Under the pieces are notes generated by a model. It saw only the letters and a program-made list of their open reading frames with translations, was not told the origin of the DNA and searched no databases. From contig JAUHYW010000022.1 in NCBI GenBank assembly GCA_030426085.1, positions 1-64,000 of the forward strand: a stretch of 64,000 nucleotides of DNA, read 5' to 3'. Shown here piece after piece: positions 31,188 through 39,000 of this stretch. The stretch's first letter is position 1, and each line of letters begins with the position of its first letter. The DNA is from a bacterium. Its GTDB lineage: Bacteria; Myxococcota_A; Bradymonadia; UBA7976; UBA1532. Made by a program: the position numbers and the translations under genes.

Positions 31188-31495
31188 CGGCAGCCCGCCC
31201 TCCCAGCACAGCGGATCCATGATGAACGGGCGCCCGCCGTTGTCGTTGAGCCGCAGCGTCAGCCCGTCGCCCCGCACCGTGCCCCGCCCGCCCGCTCGGT
31301 GCGGGTCGAGGCGCACGCGTCGTAGCGCCAGCACGCGGCCTCGCCGACGGAGCGGCCCTCGTCGTCGACGCCGGCCTCGACGGCCCCCATGAAGACGCCC
31401 CGGTGGTCGAGCCAGGACCACCTGGCGAGCAGGTCGCGCTCGGGCCGCGCCCGCCCGGCCTGGAGAACGCGACCCGCGGTGTCGGGCCGCGCCGG
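31188..31495 (-). pseudogene. Decayed, collinear second copy of the lipoprotein-toxin cassette
   Basis: Four short blocks match the intact cassette in the same order. They are 31188-31277 to 32308-32397 (nuclease gene, 3' part), 31283-31349 to 33679-33745 (nuclease gene, 5' part), 31345-31444 to 34042-34141 (SitB-like gene, 3' part) and 31441-31495 to 34792-34846 (tandem array). Within blocks few bases differ; between blocks 1.3 kb, 0.3 kb and 0.65 kb are deleted, and short shared ends (such as GACGG) mark two joints. No reading frame spans it. It is best explained as a tandem duplicate that collapsed by deletions. Confidence 0.85.
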
Positions 31496-31539
31496 GGATC
31501 GGGGGAGGAGCGGCGGGCATCGGACGGGCGGGCTCGGGA
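31496..31539. other. Short unassigned stretch
   Basis: This stretch lies between the decayed cassette copy and the 3' end of the immunity-like gene. I see no hairpin terminator or other site in it. Confidence 0.3.
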
Positions 31540-32187
31540 TCAGGGGGCCCGAGGCGGATCGAAGGGCTGCCGGGCGCCGTGTCCGGCGGCCGCAGAGAGC
31601 GCCCGGGCCCGGACCTCACCCGGGTCGAGGCCCCAGCGGCGCAGGAGGTCGTGCACCATGTCCCGGTCGTAGCGCGAGCCCCGCACCTTCCAGTCGGCGA
31701 CGAGCGCAGGGAAGCCGGGCGGGGCGTCCGCCAGGCCTTCGAAGGCGTACGGCGGGTTCTGGATACCGAAGCTGGCCAGCGCGGCCAGGGCCCACTCCAG
31801 GGTGTTGCCGGAGTTGGGCAGGCCGCCTTGAAGCGCGAGCGGGTAGCCTTGCATCGCGCCATCATCGAGCCCAGGTGGATAGCTGCCCTCGGCCTCGAAG
31901 TGTCGGGCCGCCTCGATGAGCAGGAGATTGAACCGCGCGACGAAGATCTGGCCCTCATGGCCCCACAGCCCATAGCCCAGCTCGGGCGCGTCGGGGACGC
32001 GCACCGCGAGTGGCTGCCGCTCGAGCCGCGCGGACAGCCGCCGGATCTGCTCCCCTTCGGCGCCGACGGGGTCGATCGGGCAGATGATGCCGACGTAGCT
32101 CATGTCGGGCATGGGCATCTGTCGCTCGGCCAGCGGGCCGCGGTAGGGCATCGACAGGGCGATGAGCATCGCGACCCACTCCAGCAC
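31540..32187 (-). CDS. Candidate immunity protein (SitI-like position)
   Basis: This 215-aa protein begins at a GTG directly after the nuclease gene stop (TGA-GTG), with GGGAG 7 bases upstream; ATGs at codons 7 and 13 are alternatives. It lacks a signal peptide and looks soluble, with a mixed alpha/beta pattern (GEQIRRLSARLERQP; HEGQIFVARFNLLLIEAARHFE; GLPNSGNTLEWALAALASFG). No family recognised. Its place, last in a lipoprotein/lipoprotein-nuclease operon on the same strand, is what is expected for an immunity protein protecting sister cells. Function is inferred from position only. Confidence 0.55.
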   Translation of the reverse strand: MLEWVAMLIALSMPYRGPLAERQMPMPDMSYVGIICPIDPVGAEGEQIRRLSARLERQPLAVRVPDAPELGYGLWGHEGQIFVARFNLLLIEAARHFEAEGSYPPGLDDGAMQGYPLALQGGLPNSGNTLEWALAALASFGIQNPPYAFEGLADAPPGFPALVADWKVRGSRYDRDMVHDLLRRWGLDPGEVRARALSAAAGHGARQPFDPPRAP

Positions 32188-33966
32188 TCACTCGCTCCCG
32201 TTGCAATTGTCGTAGAAGGCGCCGACGCAGCTCCAGGTCGGGCTGACGCCCTCGGGCGCGATCTCGCCCGGCGCGAAGCAGGCGAACGCGGTCTGGGCGA
32301 CGGTCAGCGGCAGCCCGTCCTCCCAGCACAAGGGATCCATGATGAACGGGCGCCCGCCGTTGTCGTTGAGCCGCAGCGTCAGCCCGTCGCCCTGCACCTT
32401 GGCGAAGCCCTCGGCCAGCATCAGCGCCGTCCACCCGGGGGTGCCGGCGCAGAAGTTGTAGATCACCGAGTAGCGGGGCCCGGCGCCGGCCCGGCCGGCG
32501 ATCACCTTGTTGAGGTAGTCCTCGAGCTGGGTCCCGAAGGCCATCCCCCGGTACCAGTACCACGCCGACTGCCGCCTCCAGACCGTCTGGCTGTAGCACT
32601 TGACCTCGCCCAGCACGATGTGGTTCGAGCCGGTGAGGCGATAGTCGGGGTAGCGGATGCGCCCGGCGGGCTGCAGCATCACCCGGGCCCGCTCGTGGTC
32701 GAGGCCCGGCGGCAGGGCCCACTGCAAAGCCTCGGTGCGAAAGAACGGCCGGCGCATGAGCAGGTTGGGGTGTTTCTTGCACTGGACGTCGCCCCCATGC
32801 TTCAGCAGCAGCCGGCGACAGACGTGGTCCTCGTACTGGTGCCCCCGCTTCGCGGCGCGCGCCGCCTGCGCCTGACAGATCTCGCCCGGCGGGCACAGCG
32901 GCTCGGCGCCCTGCAGCTCGGCCAGCGAGTCCACGTGCACGTACTCGATCTCCGACTCTTCGTACAGCGCCTGCCCGTCGGGCAGATCGCCGAGCACCGC
33001 CTCCTCGAGCCAGGCGTTGATCGAGGGGAAGGGCTCGCACGACCGCGCCTCGTCGCCCGGGGCGCAGACCCACCGCCCGGGGCGGCCGCCCATCTCGGGG
33101 GCGGTCTCCGGATCGTGACAGTACCGCTCGGCCAGCGGCGCGTCGTCATCGGGCAGCGGGTCGACCTGCTCGCAGTCGCACAGGTCGTCGAGCCCGTCCT
33201 CGTCTTCGTCGGGGCAGCTCCAGGTGTTGGCCCGGGCGAAGATCTCCGCGTGGCAGGTGATGAGGTCGTACGCCCAGCCCCCGGTGTCGAAGCGCCAGTC
33301 CATGTCGGGGCGGACCTCCAGCTCGATGGTCGGGTTGGGGCCGGCGCCGACCCGCTCGATCCGGAAGCCGGCCCATCGAAAGCAGCTCAGCCACTGCTCG
33401 ACGAGGCCGGGGCCGACGAGGTCGAGGTGCGGGGCGCCAGCGTGGGGCAGCAGGCGCATGGGCAGGGCGAAGCCGGGATCGCCGCCGGGCATGAACGGGA
33501 TCACCTCGGCGGTGGACAAGCTGCCGTCGCAGACGCGGCAGGGCGTCGCGTCGGTGGTCTCGACGCGCAGGTCCCAGGCCGCGTAGGGCGGAAACGCCAG
33601 GCCGGTGTCGTCGCGGGCGACCGGCGCGGCGTAGCGCTCCATCAGCCCGTCGCCGTCCATGTCGAGGTTCGGCTGTGGCCCGCCCGCCAGCTCGGTGCGG
33701 GTCGAGGCGCACTCGTCGTAGCGCCAGCACGCGGCCTCGCCGACGTAGCGCAGCCCGATCTCGCCCGCCTCCTGAAGGTCGATCGACCACTCGCCGATGT
33801 ATCCGTTGAGGTCGGCGCCGCTCAGCGGGCCGACGGGGGTCGGGCCGGCGTCGGCGAGGGCGGGCAGCCCGTCGAGCGGGGGCGCCGGACAGCCGGCGAG
33901 CGCTAAGACGAGCGGCGCCAGGAGCAGCGCGCGAGGCAGCCCCGCCGGATCACCCGCCGCAGACAT
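32188..33966 (-). CDS. Lipoprotein with C-terminal PD-(D/E)XK nuclease domain (SitA-like toxin candidate)
   Basis: This 592-aa protein starts with a lipoprotein signal (LLLAPLVLALAGC, Cys26). The middle (about 60-370) is Cys-rich with acidic loops (MDGDGLME, DEDEDGLDDLC) of the calcium-binding kind. From residue 376 a restriction-endonuclease-like fold is readable: helix YEDHVCRRLLL, Asp441 in RYPDYRL, Glu454 and Lys456 in LGEVKCYSQ, and Gln480 in GTQLEDYLNKV. This is the pattern of Tox-REase toxin domains. Gene order lipoprotein, toxin lipoprotein, small soluble protein matches Myxococcus SitB-SitA-SitI. It overlaps the upstream gene by 17 bases. Nuclease activity and outer-membrane-exchange delivery are inferred. 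Confidence 0.75.
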   Translation of the reverse strand: MSAAGDPAGLPRALLLAPLVLALAGCPAPPLDGLPALADAGPTPVGPLSGADLNGYIGEWSIDLQEAGEIGLRYVGEAACWRYDECASTRTELAGGPQPNLDMDGDGLMERYAAPVARDDTGLAFPPYAAWDLRVETTDATPCRVCDGSLSTAEVIPFMPGGDPGFALPMRLLPHAGAPHLDLVGPGLVEQWLSCFRWAGFRIERVGAGPNPTIELEVRPDMDWRFDTGGWAYDLITCHAEIFARANTWSCPDEDEDGLDDLCDCEQVDPLPDDDAPLAERYCHDPETAPEMGGRPGRWVCAPGDEARSCEPFPSINAWLEEAVLGDLPDGQALYEESEIEYVHVDSLAELQGAEPLCPPGEICQAQAARAAKRGHQYEDHVCRRLLLKHGGDVQCKKHPNLLMRRPFFRTEALQWALPPGLDHERARVMLQPAGRIRYPDYRLTGSNHIVLGEVKCYSQTVWRRQSAWYWYRGMAFGTQLEDYLNKVIAGRAGAGPRYSVIYNFCAGTPGWTALMLAEGFAKVQGDGLTLRLNDNGGRPFIMDPLCWEDGLPLTVAQTAFACFAPGEIAPEGVSPTWSCVGAFYDNCNGSE

Positions 33967-34576
33967 CGACCGCGACCAGATCGTGGACCATGGCCTCGGC
34001 CTCGGACGGCGAGAGGGCGGACCCTGCGCCGGGCAGCGACCAGACGGAGCGGCCCTCGGCGTCGACGCCGGCCTCGATGGCCCCCAGGAATACGACCCGG
34101 TGGTCCAGCCAGGACCACTTGGCGAGCAGGTCGCGCTCGGGCGCGTAGAATCGGATCTGCCAGTCCTCGGGCGGCTCGGCGCGGTGGAAGACCCGGTTGC
34201 GGCAGCGGAACCAGGCGTCGACGAGGGACGCATAGAGCGCGTCGGTCGGGACCGCGCGGATCTGGATTCGCGCGACGGGCGCCGTTCGACTCTGCTCTCC
34301 GGTCGTCAGCTCGGCCCGGTAGGCCGAGGGGTCCTCGTCGACGCCGAGGCCACGCCACGCGACGGCGCCGCTCGCGCTCCCGCCCGGCGCGCATCCGGCG
34401 CGGATGCAGTCGAGGTCGCCGGGCGTCGGACCGGACGCTCCACCGCAGTGGGTGGCGCACGCCGGTGCCGTCGCCGGCAGGGGCTCGGGGATGGTCGACT
34501 CGGCGTCACACCCGAGCGCGCCGAGCGCGATGGCCGCGCACGCTACGAATGGAAGGCTGGGCGCCATGTCTGTCAT
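33950..34576 (-). CDS. Small lipoprotein, first gene of the cassette (SitB-like position)
   Basis: This 208-aa lipoprotein has a signal (PFVACAAIALGALGC, Cys23) and several cysteines early in the mature part. The C-terminal half (YASLVDAWFRCRNRVFHRAEPPEDW..., then DLLAKWSWLDHRVVFLGAIEAG) matches no family I know. Its position ahead of a lipoprotein toxin, with a 17-base overlap, is that of sitB, whose product aids SitA function in Myxococcus xanthus. Start ATG 34576 has GGGAG 8 bases upstream; ATG 34567 is the alternative. A promoter lies at 34606-34634. Part of this gene is duplicated in the decayed copy at 31345-31444. Confidence 0.65.
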   Translation of the reverse strand: MTDMAPSLPFVACAAIALGALGCDAESTIPEPLPATAPACATHCGGASGPTPGDLDCIRAGCAPGGSASGAVAWRGLGVDEDPSAYRAELTTGEQSRTAPVARIQIRAVPTDALYASLVDAWFRCRNRVFHRAEPPEDWQIRFYAPERDLLAKWSWLDHRVVFLGAIEAGVDAEGRSVWSLPGAGSALSPSEAEAMVHDLVAVDVCGG

Positions 34577-34605
34577 GCCACGCGCTCCCGAAGGGTGGGA
34601 TGGGG

Positions 34606-34634
34606 ACGCTAGCAAGCGGGGGGTGGCCGGGCAA
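34606..34634 (-). promoter_or_regulatory. Putative promoter of the sitBAI-like cassette
   Basis: On the minus strand TTGCCC (34634-34629) and TAGCGT (34611-34606) are 17 bases apart, with the expected start about 23 bases before the ATG at 34576. Confidence 0.5.
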
Positions 34635-34744
34635 GGGATGCGCTCGCTGAGCCCGGCTCGAGGTGTCAGCCCGAGGGCCCCCTTCGATCAGGTGACAGTG
34701 CAGCAGCGCATCACGCTGAACCGCGACATCCACCGGGCCCACAG

Positions 34745-35766
34745 CCCCGAGTCCGACCCCCGCCCGGCCTGGAGAACGCGACCCGCGGTGTCGGGCCGCG
34801 CCCGCCCGGCCTGGAGAACGCGACCCGCGGCGTCGGGCCGCGCCCGCCCGGCCTGGAGAACGCGGCCCGCGGTGTCGGGCGACACCGCCCTGGTCCGGAG
34901 AGCGCGGGGCAGGGGTGTCCGGCGACACCTCACTGGCCGGAAAATCCAGCGCAGAGGTGTCCGGCCACACCTCACCGGCCCGGAGAACGCGGGGTCGGGG
35001 TGTCCGGCGACACCTCACCGGCCTGGAGAACGCGGGGTCGGGGTGTCCGGCGACACCTCACCCCCTCGATGGATCGGAGGCGGGGGTGTCCGGCCACACC
35101 CCACCGGCCTGGAGAACGCGGCCCGCGGTGTCGGGCGAGACCGCCCTGGCCCGGAGAGCGCGGGGCAGGGGTCTCCGGCGACACCTCACCGGCCCGGAGA
35201 ACCCGGGGCGGGGGTGTCCGGCCACACCCCACCGGCCCGGAGAATCCGGCGTCGCGGTGTCCGGCGACCCCTCACCGGCCCGGAGAATACGGGGCAGGGG
35301 TGTCCGGCGACACCTCACCGGTCCGGAGAATACGGGGCAGGGGTGTCCGGCGACACCTCACCGGCCCGAAGGACCCGGCGTCGCGGTATCCGGCCGCGCC
35401 TCGGGCGGCGTCCTCACCGGTCGGGGGGGTCTCCGAGCGGGCCTCCCGGGTCGGAGAGTCCGGGGCGGGGGTGTCCGGCGGCCCCTCACCGGCCCGAAGA
35501 GTCCGGCGTCGCGGTATCCGGCCGCGCCCCGGGCGGCGCCCTCATCGGTCGGGGGGTCTCCGAGCGGGCCTCCCGGGCTGGAGAGTCCAGGGCGGGGGTG
35601 TCCGGCGGCCCCTCACCGGCCCGAAGAGTCCGGCGTCGCGGTGTCCGGCCGCGCCCCGGGCGGCGCCCTCACCGGTCGGGGGGTCTCCGAGCGGGCCTCC
35701 CGGGCTGGAGAGTCCGGGGCGGGGGTGTCCCGCCTGGCCCCGGGCGGCGTCCGCCCGGCCGTCACC
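34745..35766. repeat. Non-coding tandem array of 42-43-bp hairpin units
   Basis: About 24 contiguous units start at 34787, 34829, 34871, 34914, 34956, 34999, 35042, 35085, 35127, 35170, 35213, 35256, 35299, 35342, 35385, 35428, 35470, 35513, 35555, 35597, 35640, 35682 and 35724, with a partial unit before. The anchor is GGTGTCCGGCGACACC, a perfect hairpin (GGTGTC-CGGC-GACACC) in units 34914, 34999, 35042, 35299 and 35342, with variants elsewhere. Unit length is not a multiple of three, so long frames through it are not coding. From 35342 on, three-unit blocks of 127-128 bases repeat. Confidence 0.9.
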
Positions 35767-35880
35767 CGGTCGACGGCGCACGGCGCACGGCGCTCGCGCT
35801 CGGCGACCCGGCCCCGCCCGAGCCCCTCCCGTCACGACGGGCCACCGCCTCCGGTGACGGGCGGGGGATGGGCCCGCGTC

Positions 35881-35903
35881 GCCCGGCCCCGGGCTTCCTT
35901 TTT
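35881..35903 (+). terminator. Terminator between the tandem array and the giant TPR gene
   Basis: Stem GCCCG / CGGGC (35881-35885, 35890-35894) is followed by TTCCTTTTT. On the plus strand it would stop any transcript coming out of the repeat array. Confidence 0.6.
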
Positions 35904-35928
35904 CACCGTCGACCGCGCATGGTATATG
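35902..35928 (+). promoter_or_regulatory. Putative promoter of the giant TPR gene
   Basis: TATATG (35923-35928) follows TTCACC (35902-35907) after 15 bases, about 80 bases before the ATG at 36010. It lies directly after a terminator-like hairpin. Confidence 0.35.
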
Positions 35929-36009
35929 CTGCCGAGCCGAGCCCGGGGGCAGGAGCACGGACGTCCGCCACCGCTCACCTCCGGCCCGACCACGACGCGA
36001 TCGGATCGC

Positions 36010-39000
36010 ATGCGCACACCCCGCGATACGATGACCCTCCGGCTCGGCGAGCCCACCCGGATCCCCTTGCCCGACGAGGGCTTCTGGCGGCGCCACTGCG
36101 CGCTGCTCGAGCGCCGGGCGGCGGGCATGCGCCCCTCGATCGAGCAGGCCCGGCTGCACGGGCAGCGGGCGTACGTGCTCACCGAGATGCTCGACGACCC
36201 CCAGGCGGCCGAGACGGCGTGGAAGGCGGCGCTGGTGGCCCGCCCCGGCGACCTGCCGGCGCTGCTCGCCCTGCGCGATCGGGCGCTGTCCACCGGGGAT
36301 CGCTCCCTGGCCGAGACCCTGACCGACGTGCACCTGCCGGCGCTCGCCGCGGCCGACGGGGCCGACCGGCGGGACGTCGCCGAGGTGGCCGGGGTCTTCG
36401 GGCTGGTGTGGCTCTTCCGCTGGATCGACGCCGGGCGGGCGGCCCGGGCGCTGGCCCACGTCGAGGCGGCCGGCGACCCCCTGGGGCTGGCGGCCCGGCT
36501 GTTCCACCTGTGCCTCGACGGCCCCGGGCGGGTGGGCCGCTGGCGGGCGCAGGTCGAGCGGGCCGAGGGCGTCGATCGGGCCGCGGCGCTGGCCGAGCTG
36601 GGGCGGCACCTCGTCGACGACCCCGAGGCCGCCGCCGAGGGCTGGCGGGGCATCGCCGAGGCCGCCGAGCAGGATCCGATCGCCGGCTGGTACCGGGTCG
36701 AGCAGGCCCTGATGACCGACGAGCCGAGCGCGCTCGCCCGGGCCCTGGAGACGCTCGCCGGCCACTGCCCCGGCGTGGGGGCGCCGATCCTGCGGTTCCT
36801 GGCGGGCGAGATCTGGGAGCTGCGCCTGGGGGACGGCGAGAAGGCCGACGCGCTCTACGCCGCGGTGACCGGCGGCGGGCTGCGGGCGGCGATCGCGCTC
36901 AAGCAGATCGTGGCCGACGCCCGCCAGTTCTTCGACGACCCCCTGGGCATGGCGGCGACGCTCACCGAGCAGGCCGACCACATCGGCGACGCCCGGCTGG
37001 AGGCGGTGCTGCACCTGCGGGCGGCTCAGCTCGCCGCCCGGGCCAACGACATGCCCCGAGCCCGCACCGCCGCCGCGGCCGCCTTCGAGCGCTGGCCGGA
37101 GGACGACCGGGCCCGGCACCTGCTCGAGCGCATCCTGTGGCGGGCCGCCGAGTGGCGCGGGCTGCGCGACCTGCTGGTGCGCGACGCGGGCACCGAGATG
37201 GGGCGCCTGCTGCGGGCGGCGCTGCTCGAGTTCGCGCTCGACCAGCCGGCCAGCGCGCTCGGCGCCCTGGGGCCGGGCACCGGCGAGGCCCCCGACCTGC
37301 TGCACCTGCGGGCCCGCCAGCGGCTCTCGCGGCACATGGTGGCCGGGGACGACCCCCGAGAGGCCGAGGCCCGGGTGCGGGCGTGGCAGTACGAGGCCAA
37401 CCTGCTCGACGCCGGCGACCGCCGGGCCGAGCTGTACCTGCGCATCGCCCGGTTCTATCTGGCCCGCACCGCCCAGCACGAGAAGGCGCTGACCTACCTG
37501 TTCTGGGTGCTCGACCGCGACCCGCAGCACCTCACCGCGCTGCGCATCATCGAGCACTGCTGCCGGGAGACCGCCCGCCGGGGGCCGCTGGTGCAGGCCC
37601 TCGAGCAGACCGTCGAGCTGCTCGACCGCCCCGCCGACCGCTTCCCCCTGCGCCGGGAGCTGGCCGAGATCCGGGACGAGCTGGGGGCCCCGACCGACGC
37701 CCTCGTCGAGCTGTACCGGGCGGCGCTGGCCGAGGAGCCCACCGACGCCGCCACCCAGGCCGACCTCGAGCGGCTGTACCGCGAGGCGGGGCGGGACGAC
37801 GACCTCAAGGCGCTCTACGAAGAGATGCTGCGCACCGCCGCGGGCCCCGAGGCCCGGGCCTCGGTCGCGATCCGGTTCGGGCCGCTGCTCGTCGAGCGCT
37901 TCGACGACGCGGTCGCCGCGCTGCGGCTCTACGACCGGGTGATGCCCGACGCCCCCGAGGGCCCGCTGCGGGCCCGGCTCGAGATGCTGCTGACCGACGC
38001 CGCCGCCGCCGGCGGGCTCTCGGGCAGCCTGCCCGCGCTCGACCCCCAGGCGCTGGCCGCGTTCGACAAGTCCTCGGTCGACTTCGACTTCGGCGAGGAC
38101 GACATCGACGAGCTGCTGACCGTCGTCTCCGACCCGATGGGCGAGGCGTCGGAGATCGAGCCGCCCCCGCTGCCCCCGCTGCTGCCGATGGCGCCGACCG
38201 AGGTCGACAGCAGCATCCGCAGCCCGCTGCCCACCGACGAGGTGCCCGGCCCGTTCGGCGACCCGCTCGACAGCGGCCCGATCAGCCGCAGCGGCCTGCT
38301 CGACTCGGGGCGGGCCGCCGAGCCCCCGCCGGTCACCCTGACCACCGGCGAGATCGAGCTGCTCGACTTCGAGGTCGACGAGGGCGACGCCGAGCTGGAG
38401 GGCTCGGTCGAGCTGGCCCCCCACGAGGTCGCCGAGATGGGCCTGCCCCCGGCGCCCATCGCCGACCGCACGACGGGCTTTCTGGGCGAGGAGCGGTCCG
38501 GTGACAGCCGGCGCGACCCGGGGCGGGCGGTCATCGCCCGCAAGCTGCGCCGCAGCCGGGGCGAGGCCCCCAGCGACGACTTCCCCGACTTCGGCGAGCC
38601 GAGCGTCGCCGAGGCGGTGGCGATGTACCGCGGGGCGGGGGACTTCGACACCCGCCTGCGGGCCGCCGCCGAGCTGGCCCGGCGCTACGCGTCGGCCGGG
38701 CGCCCGATCGAGGCCATCCGGGCGTGGCGCACGGTGCTCGGCTTCCGGGCGGGCGACGCCGACGCGGTGCGGGCGCTGGAGCAGCTCTACCGGGCCACCG
38801 AGGACTGGAAGGGGCTGGTCGACATCCTCGGCGGCGAGGCGACCCGCACCGGCGACCGGGCCCGGCGGCAGGGGCTGCTGCTCGAGGTCGCCCGGCTCGA
38901 GTGGCGGGCCCTGGGCGACGCCGGGGCCGCGGTGGGACACTTCCTCGAGGCGCTCGACCTGGGCCCGGTCGAGCGGGACACCATCGCCGAGCTGGCCGGC

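Noticed and set aside
31188-31495. A second functional nuclease gene
   Set aside because: Only four short disjoint segments are present, without the catalytic region.
34745-35766. CRISPR array
   Set aside because: The units are contiguous and the sequence between hairpins is itself repeated; there are no unique spacers and no cas genes.
31188-36009. Insertion sequence or phage origin of the toxin region
   Set aside because: No transposase, integrase or terminal inverted repeats were found, and GC content looks like the surroundings.
34404-38504. Very long open frames through the tandem array, including one fused to the giant TPR protein
   Set aside because: The 42-43-bp period breaks the frame, the frames are open because of GC content, and the terminator and start signals lie at 35881-36010.
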